DNA of 64,000 nt, from the NCBI RefSeq assembly GCF_003660455.1, contig NZ_QZVR01000005.1, positions 186,001 to 250,000 of the forward strand, given 5' to 3'. Shown here piece after piece: positions 52,892-61,690 of the stretch. The translations under genes and the position numbers were made by a program. Under the pieces are notes generated by a model. That model was given only the letters and a program-made list of their open reading frames with translations. It did no database searches and was not told where the DNA came from. Source of the DNA: Nocardioides ferulae (lineage in GTDB: Bacteria > Actinomycetota > Actinomycetes > Propionibacteriales > Nocardioidaceae). Position 1 is the stretch's first letter. Each line of letters starts with the position of its first letter.

Positions 52892-54409
52892 GTGAGCAAC
52901 CTGCTGCTGCGCGGCGTACGCCTGGTTCCGCTGGCGCCGGGCGAGACCGCCCCCGACGAGCCGGTCGACGTCGCCGTCGAGCACGGCGTGGTCACCGCCG
53001 TCGGGCCGGGCCTGGAGCGACCGGCGGGCGCCGAGGAGATCGCCGGACTCGGACGCTGGGTGGTGCCGGGGCTGTGGGACCAGCACGCGCACCTGGCCCA
53101 GTGGACGCTGACCTCCCAGCGGCTCGACCTGGCCGCGGCGCGGACCCCGGAGGCGGCCACCGCGATGGTGGCCGAGCGGGTCGCCGAGCAGCCCGAGCTG
53201 CCGGTGATCGGCTGGGGGCACCGCGCCGGGGTCTGGGACCGCGACGTCACCGTCTCCGAGCTCGACGCCGTCTCGGGCGAGACACCGGTGGTGCTGATCA
53301 GCGGCGACGGCCACCACGCCTGGCTGAACACCACGGCGCTGATGCACCTGGCTCTTCCCGTGCGTGACTCGGTCGTCCGCGAGACCGAGTGGTTCGCGGT
53401 CTATCCGCGGCTGGCCACGCTGGTCGGCAACGACGGCACCTCGCCGGCGGCCTACCGGCGGATGCTCGAGACCGCCGCCGCGCTCGGGGTGGTCGGCCTC
53501 ACCGACTACGAGTTCTCCGCCGGCCCGATGGACTGGGCGGAGCGCTGGCACGAGGGGTGCGACCTGCTGAGGGTGCGCGTCGCGACCTACGCCGAGGGGC
53601 TCGACGACGTGCTCTCAGCCGGGCTGCGCACCGGCGACACCCTGCCGGACTGCGACCCGCGCGCCACGATGGGGGCGCTGAAGATCATCTCCGACGGGTC
53701 CCTCAACACCCGCACCGCCTGGTGCTGCCAGCCGTACGCCGACGCGCACCGGTTGGAGTACCCCGCCGGGCAGCCCAACCTCTCGGGCGACGAGCTGCGC
53801 GAGCTGCAGACCCGGGCCCACGCCGGGGGGTTGGAGGTCGCCACCCACGCCATCGGCGACGCGGCGCTGGCCGAGGCGCTGGCGGCGTACGCCGCGACCG
53901 GGGCGCGGGGATCCATCGAGCACGCGCAGCTCGTCGGCCGCGACGACGTACGCCGGATGGCCGAGCTCGGCATCCGGGCCAGCGTGCAGCCGGCGCACCT
54001 GCTCGACGACCGCGACCTGACCACCCGCATCTGGCCCGACCGGCAGGAGCGCTGCTTCGCGTTCCGCTGGATGCTCGAGGACGGGGTCGAGTTGGCGCTG
54101 GGGTCCGACGCCCCGGTCTCGCCGCTCGACCCGTGGCTGGCCATCGCCGCAGCGGTGCACCGCACCGCCGACGAGCGCGAGCCCTGGCACCCGGAGCAGG
54201 CGCTGACGCCTCGCGAGGCGCTGGCGGCCTCCGTCGACGGGCAGCCGATGGTGGGTCCCGGCTCGCGCGGCGACCTGGTGCTGCTCGACGCCGACCCGCT
54301 CGCGACCCGCGCCGACGATGCGACGACCGCTCGGGCGCTGCGCGAGATGCCGGTCGCGCTCACCGCGGTGGCCGGCGAGGTGGTGCACCGCGGGGGTTCG
54401 CTGGTCTGA
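52892..54409 (+). CDS. Amidohydrolase family 3 (YtcJ-like) protein
   Basis: 505 residues. VPGLWDQHAHLAQW gives the first metal histidines (HxH), ALKIISDGSLNTRTA, ATHAIGDAAL and GSDAPVSPLDPWL provide later metal ligands, and a C-terminal beta-sandwich closes the fold. This is the YtcJ/exoenzyme-regulatory-protein group of metal-dependent amidohydrolases; substrates are largely unknown. Start taken at GTG 52892 from the leaderless box. Followed by a family A palindrome. Confidence 0.9.
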   Translation: MSNLLLRGVRLVPLAPGETAPDEPVDVAVEHGVVTAVGPGLERPAGAEEIAGLGRWVVPGLWDQHAHLAQWTLTSQRLDLAAARTPEAATAMVAERVAEQPELPVIGWGHRAGVWDRDVTVSELDAVSGETPVVLISGDGHHAWLNTTALMHLALPVRDSVVRETEWFAVYPRLATLVGNDGTSPAAYRRMLETAAALGVVGLTDYEFSAGPMDWAERWHEGCDLLRVRVATYAEGLDDVLSAGLRTGDTLPDCDPRATMGALKIISDGSLNTRTAWCCQPYADAHRLEYPAGQPNLSGDELRELQTRAHAGGLEVATHAIGDAALAEALAAYAATGARGSIEHAQLVGRDDVRRMAELGIRASVQPAHLLDDRDLTTRIWPDRQERCFAFRWMLEDGVELALGSDAPVSPLDPWLAIAAAVHRTADEREPWHPEQALTPREALAASVDGQPMVGPGSRGDLVLLDADPLATRADDATTARALREMPVALTAVAGEVVHRGGSLV

Positions 54410-54441
54410 TCCTGGCGCGGCCGACCGCTCGCGAGGACCCA

Positions 54442-54511
54442 TGTAACGCGGTGTCCCCGTAGCCGGCGGGGTGTCGGGACACCGCGTTACCTACGCGGAC
54501 ACCGCGTTACA
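54442..54511. repeat. Family A 70-bp nested palindrome (copy 2)
   Basis: Ends TGTAACGCGGTGTCC and GGACACCGCGTTACA are identical to copy 1, and the inner stem GGTGTC-gg-GACACC occupies the same offset. The linkers differ. It too lies between convergent genes. Confidence 0.85.
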
Positions 54512-54528
54512 AGCGGGCACGCCTCCGG

Positions 54529-55476
54529 TCAGGGCCTCGGTAAGAGGCGGCCCTCGACCTCGGCGACCACCAGGTCGGCCACCGCCTCCTGCTCGACGGG
54601 GTAGGGGTGGAACGGCATCGCGGTGGCGTCGAGGCCGGCACCGTTGATCCACGGCTGCGGCGCGCAGATGTCGTGGCCCTCGCTGGCCTGCCACACGTCG
54701 ATGTAGGGCGAGTCCGTGTCGGCGGCGGCCCCTTCGAGCGCGCGGGTGAGGGCGAGGTTGACCGCGCGGGCGTAGTCGTAGTCGCCGGGGGCGAGCGGCA
54801 GCGCCGAGCAGGCGCCGGTGTCGGGCACCATCTGCGGATAGCCGACCACGAGCAGTTCGGCCTCGGGGGCCCGCTCGCGCGCGGCGCGCACCACGCGCGC
54901 CACCCGCCCGCGGATCTGGCGCGCCTGGTCGAGCAGGATGTCGCTGCCCCCGGCCTGCATCCGGGTGCGGCACGGCGCGTCATCGGGTGAGGTGGCCAGG
55001 TCGGCGAGCTCGGAGCAGGTGCCGATCAGCGTGCCGAACAGGTCGAAGTCGTTGCCGCCGACGCTGACCGTCACCAGGTCGGCCTCGTCGGTGAGCGCCT
55101 CGAGCTGCGGCGGCTGCCGCTGACCGGCCCAGAACTGGGCGGTGAGCATGTGCTCGGTGGTGGCGCCGCTGCAGCTCACGTCGACCAGGTCGACGCCGAG
55201 CTCGTCGGCGACCAGCGCGGGGTAGTTGCTGTCGGAGCGCAGGCAGAAGGTCTCGGTGCTGGTCTCGGGCACCCCGGGGGCGGCGGTGAAGGAGTCGCCC
55301 AGGGCGACGTAGCGCAGGTCGCTGCCAGGGTCGCCCTCGACGGTGGCCGTCGCCGGCGGCGCCGGTTCGTCGTCGCTGCAGCCGGCGAGGAGCAGAGCGG
55401 CGGCGCCGACTGCGGCGGCGAGCACCCGTGGGGCACGTCGGCGACCCGGGGACGCGGCGGCGGGGTGCTGCTCCAT
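54529..55476 (-). CDS. SGNH/GDSL esterase lipoprotein
   Basis: 315 residues. Lipobox LAGC places the anchor at Cys33. The nucleophile Ser63 is in ALGDSFTAA, SVGGNDFDLF is the block III Asn, and MPFHPYP holds the catalytic histidine. Six further cysteines are spaced like those in secreted Streptomyces SGNH lipases. It hydrolyses an ester, probably lipid, outside the membrane. A TAGCGT box 8 nt upstream suggests a near-leaderless start at ATG 55476. Confidence 0.9.
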   Translation of the reverse strand: MEQHPAAASPGRRRAPRVLAAAVGAAALLLAGCSDDEPAPPATATVEGDPGSDLRYVALGDSFTAAPGVPETSTETFCLRSDSNYPALVADELGVDLVDVSCSGATTEHMLTAQFWAGQRQPPQLEALTDEADLVTVSVGGNDFDLFGTLIGTCSELADLATSPDDAPCRTRMQAGGSDILLDQARQIRGRVARVVRAARERAPEAELLVVGYPQMVPDTGACSALPLAPGDYDYARAVNLALTRALEGAAADTDSPYIDVWQASEGHDICAPQPWINGAGLDATAMPFHPYPVEQEAVADLVVAEVEGRLLPRP

Positions 55477-55647
55477 GGCGGCAGACGCTACGTGAGGGTC
55501 GCAATGCGGTGTGACGGTGGCCGGACAGCGGCTCGTCGCAGGCCGGTGCCCCGCCCCTCGGCTCGGGGGACGGTCGAGGGGCGGGGCGGTCCACGGACTG
55601 CGCGTCACAGGTTGCGCATCACCGGTGGTCCGTCACCGGTCGTTCCG

Positions 55648-56322
55648 TCACAGGTTGACGGGGCGCAGCACCTGGGAGATGCCGTGGGCGAGCTGCTTGT
55701 TGCCCTTGTTGATGTCGAGGGCTCGCGGCAGCACGCGCGGGTTGCGGTCGTCGGTGTCGGCGTCGACGAGACGGATCGCGCCCTTCTTGGTGACGTTGAC
55801 CGTGATCGTGCCGCCCTGGGCGGTCTCGAGCTCGGCGCCGTCGGCCTTCGCCGCCGCCTTGGAGTTGATCTTCGCGCCGGGGACGACGTGGTAGAGCAGC
55901 ACGGTCTCCAGCGTGTCGGCGTCGACCAGGCCGGCGAGCGTGCGCCAGGTCGCCCGCTCGGTGGCGGGGCGCTCACCGGTGAGGTCGTGGGCGAGGGCGC
56001 GGAAGGCCGCGTCGGTGGGAATGAACGCGGTGAGCTTCGTGCCGCCCTTGGCGAGCACCCCCACCGCGCTGTCCGGCTTCGCCTCCAGCACGGTCACGAC
56101 GGCCCGCTCCACGAGGTCGAAGTCCTTCCAGTTCTTGTCCAGCTTGGCGCCGTCGGCGGCCAGGACCTTGACCAGGCTCCGGTTGCCCGGCTTCTTCGCC
56201 GCCTCGGCCTCGGGGGCTGCGACCGCGGGCGCGGCGGTGGCGGCGAGCGCGGCGGCGGTGGCACCGGCGGCGAGGCCGGTGAGCAGGCGGGCGGGGCGGC
56301 GTACGGAGCTGTGCTTCGGCAT
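55648..56322 (-). CDS. Secreted fasciclin-domain protein
   Basis: 224 residues. A signal peptide (cleavage after APAVAA, about 36) precedes one FAS1 domain with SLVKVLAAD, LTAFIPTDAAFRALAHDLTG, VLLYHVVPGAKI and GISQVLRPVNL. It lacks a lipobox, unlike the sigK-linked fasciclin at 8350. Length is the same. An adhesive or envelope role is typical of the fold but unproven. Confidence 0.9.
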   Translation of the reverse strand: MPKHSSVRRPARLLTGLAAGATAAALAATAAPAVAAPEAEAAKKPGNRSLVKVLAADGAKLDKNWKDFDLVERAVVTVLEAKPDSAVGVLAKGGTKLTAFIPTDAAFRALAHDLTGERPATERATWRTLAGLVDADTLETVLLYHVVPGAKINSKAAAKADGAELETAQGGTITVNVTKKGAIRLVDADTDDRNPRVLPRALDINKGNKQLAHGISQVLRPVNL

Positions 56323-56420
56323 TTCGGGCTCTCCCTCAGGTCATCGGGCGACCGGGTCGGTCGCGCTCTCTCGGATGCCAGTTCGGAGCGAGATCTGGGG
56401 AAGATTGCTAGAAAGTCGAA

Positions 56421-57596
56421 CTATTTCTCTGAGGGCTCCTGGACGGTGCCCGGCAGGGCCAGGGCCAGCGTCAGCTCCAGGACGGTGTCGGGGTCGTCGA
56501 GACGGTCGCCGTAGAGCTCGCGCAGCTGGCCCATCCGGTAGCGCACGGTCTGCGGGTGCACGAACAAGGCCGCGGCGACCTCGTCGCGGCGGCCCTGGTG
56601 GAGCAGCCATGACCGGAGCGTCTCGGCCAGCTTCTCCGCGGACGCCGGACGCAGCCCCGCCATCGGGGCCAGCGCCCGGGCGCGCAGGTCGGCGAGCGCC
56701 CCGGGGTCGGCGGTGAGCACCAGCCGGGCCAGGTGGGCCTCGGTGTCGAGCTCGAGGCCCAGCTCGCGGGCCCGCCTGGCACGCTCGACCGACTCCCGCA
56801 CCTCCAGCCAGGGGCGGGGCGGACCGGCGAGGCAGCCGCGCTCGCGCAACGCCGCCAGCAGCGCCGCGCGCCGGTGCCCGTGCACGTCGGGCACCAGCAG
56901 CAGGCTCAGGTCGTCGAGCTCGGGCAGGTCGCCCAGGGCCAGCGTCGCGCCGGGCAGCGCGCCGAGCACCGGCCGCACCTGCGACTGCGGCACCAGGACC
57001 GCGGTCAAGGTCTCCGGCGGCTCCCACCCGGCACGATCGGCCGCGGCCAGCGCGGACTCGGCCGGGGCTCCCGTGGCCAGCTGCTGGGCGAGCCGCTCGA
57101 GCAGTCGCTGCCGGACCCGGCCGGTCGTGGTCTGCTCGTCGGCGTGGCCGGCGACGCTGGCCGCCGACAGCTCGTCGATGTAGGCGAAGACCAGTTCGGC
57201 GAAGTCGGCCAGGGTCTGGTCGGAGACCCCGTTCGCGACGGCCACCCCCGACATCTCCCGCCAGGAGACGCGGGCGCCGATGCGGTACGCCGCGAGCAGC
57301 GCGTCGATGCTGCGTCCGGACCGCGCCTCCCCGCGCCCCAGCTGGTAGGCGCCCTCGACCGCGGGAGCGTTGGGGGTGCGCGGATCGGCGCCGCGGTGGC
57401 CACTGGCCAGGGAGAGGAAGCCGCCCAGCGCCAGCTGGACCGCGTTGCGGATCGTGTCGCCCATCGACCCGCTCAGCGCGTTCTCATAGCTGGGGACCTC
57501 GGCGATGATCGCGGTGACCGCCTCGTCGGCGACCCGCGGCAGCTGGGAGCGCATCTCGGCGATCGCCGCGGGCGGCACCCGCAGGTCGGAGGCCAT
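56421..57596 (-). CDS. PucR-family transcriptional regulator
   Basis: 391 residues. A sensor N-terminal half (LGGFLSLASGH ... RGEARSGRSIDALLAAYRIGARVSW, RsbR/GAF-like) is followed by a GGDEF-like middle and a C-terminal PucR-type helix-turn-helix (DEVAAALFVHPQTVRYRMGQLRELYG). It is divergent from the reductase-desaturase operon, with two dyad operators between. In related actinobacteria such PucR genes are found next to this operon, so control of desaturation is the most likely role. ATG 57596 has no strong Shine-Dalgarno. Confidence 0.85.
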   Translation of the reverse strand: MASDLRVPPAAIAEMRSQLPRVADEAVTAIIAEVPSYENALSGSMGDTIRNAVQLALGGFLSLASGHRGADPRTPNAPAVEGAYQLGRGEARSGRSIDALLAAYRIGARVSWREMSGVAVANGVSDQTLADFAELVFAYIDELSAASVAGHADEQTTTGRVRQRLLERLAQQLATGAPAESALAAADRAGWEPPETLTAVLVPQSQVRPVLGALPGATLALGDLPELDDLSLLLVPDVHGHRRAALLAALRERGCLAGPPRPWLEVRESVERARRARELGLELDTEAHLARLVLTADPGALADLRARALAPMAGLRPASAEKLAETLRSWLLHQGRRDEVAAALFVHPQTVRYRMGQLRELYGDRLDDPDTVLELTLALALPGTVQEPSEK

Positions 57597-57622
57597 GGCG
57601 GGCCGGTTGCCGGGGCGCGGCT

Positions 57623-57636
57623 GTTGACCGGTCAAC
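57623..57636. promoter_or_regulatory. 14-bp perfect palindrome, possible PucR operator
   Basis: GTTGACCGGTCAAC lies 26 bp upstream of the regulator start, in a 145-bp divergent spacer. Confidence 0.45.
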
Positions 57637-57719
57637 GACCCTCCTTGCCTGACAGTTTTTGTTTGCGCCGAACAAGATCGGTGGTGAGGTTCACGCGGTC
57701 GGCACAGGAGTTTACGCTT

Positions 57720-57733
57720 GTCTGCCAGCAGAC
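57720..57733. promoter_or_regulatory. Inverted repeat before the reductase gene
   Basis: GTCTGC-CA-GCAGAC ends 8 bp before the ATG at 57742; a TTTACGCTT box just upstream may be its -10. Confidence 0.4.
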
Positions 57734-57741
57734 TGGAACCC

Positions 57742-58872
57742 ATGAGCATCGTCCTCCCCGACCGACCCGGCCGTGCGCGGCCCGGCCGCTCCCTGCGGGA
57801 GGGCCTGCGCAGGATCGCCGAGGCCGCGGTGACCCCGCTGGAGCTCGACGACGTGCTCGACGTCTTCCACCCGCTGCGCGGCGGCACGCCCGGCCTGCGC
57901 GGCCGGATCGTCGAGGTGCGCCCCGAGACCGCCGAGGCCGCCACGCTGGTGATCAAGCCCGGCAAGGACTGGGCCGGCCACCGGCCCGGCCAGTACGTCC
58001 GCGTGGGTGTCGACGTCGACGGCGTCCGGATGTGGCGCACCTACTCGCTCACCCACGGGCCGCGCCCCGACGGCTGCATCAGCATCACGGTCAAGGCGAT
58101 CCCCGACGGCGTCGTCTCCTGCTACCTCGTGCACCGCGCGCGGCCCGGTCAGATGCTCCAGCTCGACCAGGCCCAGGGCGAGTTCGTGCTGCCCGACCCG
58201 CTGCCCGAGAAGCTGCTGCTGGTCACCGCCGGCTCCGGCATCACCCCGGTGATCGGCATGCTGCGCAACCTGTTCTCGCGCGCCGTGCCCGCGATGTCCG
58301 GGCCCGAGCGCATCGTGCTGCTGCACTCCGCGCTCACCCGCGACAGCGTCATCTTCGGCCCCGAGCTGCGCGGCTACGCCGCCCGCGGGCTGCTCCGGCT
58401 GGTCGAGCTGCACACCGACACCGACGGCCTGCTCGACGTGTCCGACCTCGACCGGATCGTGCCCGACCTCGCCGAGCGCACGGCGTACGCCTGCGGCCCG
58501 GTGGGCCTGCTCGACGCGCTCGAGGAGCACTACGCGGCCCGGGAGCTGACCCTCAACGTGGAGCGGTTCCGGCCGGCGACGGTGGTGGCCGGCGAGGGCG
58601 GCACGGTCACCTTCGAGCAGACCGGCACCACCCTGGAGGCCGACGGCTCCACCCCGATCCTCGACGCCGCCGAGAACGCCGGCGTCCTGATGCCGAGCGG
58701 CTGCCGGATGGGCATCTGCTTCGGCTGCGTGCTGCCGCTGAAGGAGGGCGCCGTGCGCGACCTCCGCAACGGCGAGCTGACCGTCGCGGTGCCCGGCGAG
58801 ACCGGCCCCGGCGGCGTCCCGATCCAGACCTGTGTGAGTACGGCCGCGGGGCCCTGCTCCATCGACCACTGA
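57742..58872 (+). CDS. Ferredoxin-reductase-type flavoprotein with [2Fe-2S] domain
   Basis: 376 residues: FAD-binding beta-barrel (WRTYSLTHGPRPDG), NAD-binding domain (LLVTAGSGITPVIGMLRNL and YACGPVGLLDAL) and a C-terminal plant-type [2Fe-2S] domain with cysteines in SGCRMGICFGCVLPL and QTCVST. It passes electrons from NADPH to the desaturase encoded next. The pair matches the Rv3230c/DesA3 system of M. tuberculosis for stearoyl-CoA delta-9 desaturation. Confidence 0.92.
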   Translation: MSIVLPDRPGRARPGRSLREGLRRIAEAAVTPLELDDVLDVFHPLRGGTPGLRGRIVEVRPETAEAATLVIKPGKDWAGHRPGQYVRVGVDVDGVRMWRTYSLTHGPRPDGCISITVKAIPDGVVSCYLVHRARPGQMLQLDQAQGEFVLPDPLPEKLLLVTAGSGITPVIGMLRNLFSRAVPAMSGPERIVLLHSALTRDSVIFGPELRGYAARGLLRLVELHTDTDGLLDVSDLDRIVPDLAERTAYACGPVGLLDALEEHYAARELTLNVERFRPATVVAGEGGTVTFEQTGTTLEADGSTPILDAAENAGVLMPSGCRMGICFGCVLPLKEGAVRDLRNGELTVAVPGETGPGGVPIQTCVSTAAGPCSIDH

Positions 58873-58887
58873 CCGACGCCCGACCGC

Positions 58888-58922
58888 GGTCGAGGAGGTC
58901 GCGCAGCGACCGTCTCGAACCC
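58888..58922 (+). repeat. Family E element (copy 2)
   Basis: GGTCGAGGAGGTCGCGCAGC then GACCGTCTCGAACC. The centre GGTCGC-GCA-GCGACC is a dyad. It sits between the reductase and desaturase genes. Confidence 0.65.
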
Positions 58923-58945
58923 ACCGTGAGACGAAAGGGAACCCG

Positions 58946-60187
58946 ATGACCACGATCACCAAGAAGCCCGAGAGCCCTATCGCCCACCTCACCCCGGAGG
59001 ACATCGAGCAGATCGGCATCGAGCTCGACACGATCCGGCAGGACGTCATCGACGACCGCGGTGAGCGCGACGCGGCGTACATCCGGCGGCTCGTCGACGT
59101 GCAGCGCCGCCTCGAGCTGGCCAGCCGCGGGGTGCTGCTGTTCTCGTCGCTGCCGCCGGCCTGGGTGCTGGGCACCATCGGGCTGAGCGTGGCGAAGATC
59201 CTCGAGAACATGGAGATCGGCCACAACGTCATGCACGGCCAGTGGGACTGGATGCGCGACCCGAAGATCCACTCCACCACCTGGGAGTGGGACAACGCCT
59301 CCACCGCCGAGGGCTGGAAGCACAGCCACAACGAGATCCACCACACCTACACGAACATCGTCGGCAAGGACAACGACCTCGGCTACGGCATCATGCGCGT
59401 CGACGAGGACCAGCGCTGGCACCCGATGTACCTCGGCCAGCCGCTCTGGAACTTCATCAACGCCTGCTTCTTCGAGTACGGCATCGCCGCCTACGACCTC
59501 GAGCTCGGCAAGAACCTCTCCAAGCCCAAGGAGAAGCGGCCCCCGGAGTTCGCGGTCAACCTGAAGAAGACGCTGCGCAAGATCCGCAAGCAGGCCACCA
59601 AGGACTACGTCGTCAACCCCGCGCTGGCGATCCCGACCGGCTCGTTCCTGCCCACGCTGACCGCCAACTTCGTGGCGAACCTGGTGCGCAACGTGTGGTC
59701 GCACTCGGTGATCATGTGCGGCCACTTCCCCGAGGGCGTCGAGACCTTCGAGCGCGACGCGATCCCCGAGCAGGAGACCCGCGGCGAGTGGTACCTGCGC
59801 CAGATGCTCGGCTCGGCGAACATCTCCGGCTCCAAGGCGATGCACATCATGACCGGCAACCTCAGCCACCAGATCGAGCACCACCTGTTCCCGGACCTGC
59901 CGAGCAACCGCTACGCCGAGATCGCGCCGCGGGTGAAGGCGCTGTTCGACAAGTACGACCTCAACTACCACGAGGCGCCGCTGCTCAACCAGGTCGGCAG
60001 CGCCTGGCACAAGGTCGTCTGGCTCTCGCTGCCCAACGGCTGGCTGGCCACCACCAACGCCAAGAACGCCCCGCAGCAGCTGGCCACGCTCTACAAGATG
60101 ACCACCGGTGGCCGGAAGGTACGCCGCGCCGCGCAGGCCCGGCTCGACCAGCTCGTGCGCCGGCAGGCTGAGGGCTCCGCCGCCTGA
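58946..60187 (+). CDS. desA3: Membrane fatty acid desaturase (DesA3-type)
   Basis: 413 residues. Three histidine boxes are visible: EIGHNVMHGQWDWM (HxxxxH), KHSHNEIHHTYTN (HxxHH) and LSHQIEHHLFPDLP (QxxHH). Two pairs of hydrophobic segments fit a di-iron membrane desaturase. It introduces a cis double bond, probably delta-9, into acyl-CoA or lipid acyl chains. AAAGGGA precedes the ATG. Co-transcribed with the reductase, though a family E element sits in the 73-bp gap. Confidence 0.93.
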   Translation: MTTITKKPESPIAHLTPEDIEQIGIELDTIRQDVIDDRGERDAAYIRRLVDVQRRLELASRGVLLFSSLPPAWVLGTIGLSVAKILENMEIGHNVMHGQWDWMRDPKIHSTTWEWDNASTAEGWKHSHNEIHHTYTNIVGKDNDLGYGIMRVDEDQRWHPMYLGQPLWNFINACFFEYGIAAYDLELGKNLSKPKEKRPPEFAVNLKKTLRKIRKQATKDYVVNPALAIPTGSFLPTLTANFVANLVRNVWSHSVIMCGHFPEGVETFERDAIPEQETRGEWYLRQMLGSANISGSKAMHIMTGNLSHQIEHHLFPDLPSNRYAEIAPRVKALFDKYDLNYHEAPLLNQVGSAWHKVVWLSLPNGWLATTNAKNAPQQLATLYKMTTGGRKVRRAAQARLDQLVRRQAEGSAA

Positions 60188-60202
60188 TCTTCTCGTCTGG
60201 CA

Positions 60203-60255
60203 CCTCTGGTGTGTCGTTCGCGGTCACCTGGTGGCAGTGAACGACACACCAGAGG
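60203..60255 (+). terminator. Hairpin after the desaturase gene
   Basis: Perfect 17-bp arms CCTCTGGTGTGTCGTTC and GAACGACACACCAGAGG with a 19-nt loop, 15 bp after the stop. Confidence 0.75.
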
Positions 60256-60323
60256 CCGCTGACCGGCGTCCGGTCACGTCATACCGTCTAAGGTCTCCGC
60301 ACGCGGACACGGGAGGTGTGCGG

Positions 60324-60689
60324 ATGGCGGTCGACCCGACCGGCGCGGCGGTCAAGCAGCTGCTCGAGGAGGACCCGGGCGGTCCGGTGGTGATGCTCAA
60401 CCTGCTGCGCTTCGACCCGGAGCATCGCGGCGACTACGCGGCGTACTCCCGCACGGTCGGTGAGCGGATCCTGCCGCGCTACGGCGCCGAGCTCGTCTAT
60501 TACGGCAAGGGGTCCACGGCGCTGGTGGCCGAGGACGGCCAGGCGTGGGACGCCGTGATGCTGGTGCGCTACCCCTCGCGGGGGGTGTTCGCGCAGATGC
60601 TGGCCGACCCCGAGTTCGCCGAGGTGGCGTCGCTGCGCACCGCCGCGCTCACCGAGGCGGTGCTGCAGGCGACGGTGCCGCTCACCTGA
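60324..60689 (+). CDS. DUF1330-like protein
   Basis: 121 residues with a ferredoxin-like alpha/beta barrel pattern: PVVMLNLLRFDPEHRGDYAAY, ELVYYGKGSTALV, WDAVMLVRYPSRGVFAQMLAD. This matches DUF1330, a dimeric stress-response-type fold without an assigned reaction. GGGAGGTG precedes the ATG. The 3' end overlaps the convergent lipoprotein gene by 8 bp. Confidence 0.85.
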   Translation: MAVDPTGAAVKQLLEEDPGGPVVMLNLLRFDPEHRGDYAAYSRTVGERILPRYGAELVYYGKGSTALVAEDGQAWDAVMLVRYPSRGVFAQMLADPEFAEVASLRTAALTEAVLQATVPLT

Positions 60690-61665
60690 GCGGCAGCTCC
60701 TCGAAGCCGAGACCCCCGTCGGTGACGAGCAGCCGGTCGGATCCCAGCTGCATCCAGACGACCGGTCGTGGGTGGACAGCCGCCCCGAGGGCGTCGAGCG
60801 GGGACCACTCGCCGGCGGCCGGGGCGGGGCCCGGCTGTTGCCCGAGCGGGCGGAACCGCGACCAGTCCGCGCCCTCGCTGACGTAGAGCCCGTGGGGCCG
60901 GCCGCTGGGAGAACCGGCCCGGTCGTCGCTGAAGTGCGTGAGCAGCGCGAGCAGCCTGCCGTCCGGCAGGACCACCTGGCCGGCGGTGTAGGCGCGTTCG
61001 CCGTCGAACAGCGGGAGCGGACTGGTGGTCCAGGTCGCGCCGCCGTCGGTGGACCGGCTGACCTGCTGGAAGGGGAACAGGGTGGCGCCGTCGCCGCCGC
61101 TCACGATCGCGAGGGTGTCGCGCGCCAGCGAGGTCACCGGCTGGGACAGCAGGCCGCGCGGCAAGGTGAGGTCGGCGCGCTCGAAGGTGCGGCCGTCGTC
61201 GTCGGTGACGACGACCCGCGCCGGCCGCGCCGAGCTGCGCAGGCACAGGTCGGCTCCGGGGGACGCGGCGCACTGCCGGCGCCAGCCGCGGTCGAGGGGG
61301 TGGCCGAGCAGCGCCCAGGCCTCGCGCGGGGTGACGAACCGTTCCCGGTCCGGGCCGCCCTGGTCGCCGTTCACCAGCACCACCGGGCGGTCCTGCCCCT
61401 GCGGTCGCCACAGGGAGGTGACCCGGTAGCCGTCGCCGTCACGAGCCACCTCGACGCCGACCAGGACCGTCCTCGGGTCGGCGATCACGTCGGCCGGAGT
61501 GGGCCGGGCTGGCTCGGTGGTGGGGGTCGCCGTGGGCTCCGCAACCGGCTCCGACGCCGTGGGCTCGCTCGTGGCCGCGCTCTCGTCCGAGCCTTCGTCC
61601 GGGTCGGTCGCGGAGCAGCCACCGGCCAGCAGAGTGAGGGCGACGAGCAGCGCGGCTGGTCTCAT
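60682..61665 (-). CDS. Lipoprotein with a BNR/sialidase-like propeller
   Basis: 327 residues. Lipobox LAGGC (Cys at about 17), a long Thr/Glu/Pro-rich linker (18-58) and a beta-propeller with an Asp box, SRSTDGGATW. VVVTDDDGRTF and LYVSEGADWSRF are further degenerate Asp boxes. Sequences of this type bind or hydrolyse sugars, or only bind. No catalytic arginine triad of sialidase could be confirmed. The ATG at 61665 begins the signal peptide. Confidence 0.8.
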   Translation of the reverse strand: MRPAALLVALTLLAGGCSATDPDEGSDESAATSEPTASEPVAEPTATPTTEPARPTPADVIADPRTVLVGVEVARDGDGYRVTSLWRPQGQDRPVVLVNGDQGGPDRERFVTPREAWALLGHPLDRGWRRQCAASPGADLCLRSSARPARVVVTDDDGRTFERADLTLPRGLLSQPVTSLARDTLAIVSGGDGATLFPFQQVSRSTDGGATWTTSPLPLFDGERAYTAGQVVLPDGRLLALLTHFSDDRAGSPSGRPHGLYVSEGADWSRFRPLGQQPGPAPAAGEWSPLDALGAAVHPRPVVWMQLGSDRLLVTDGGLGFEELPLR

Positions 61666-61690
61666 GCCGGTGTGACGCGCGCCGCCGCGG

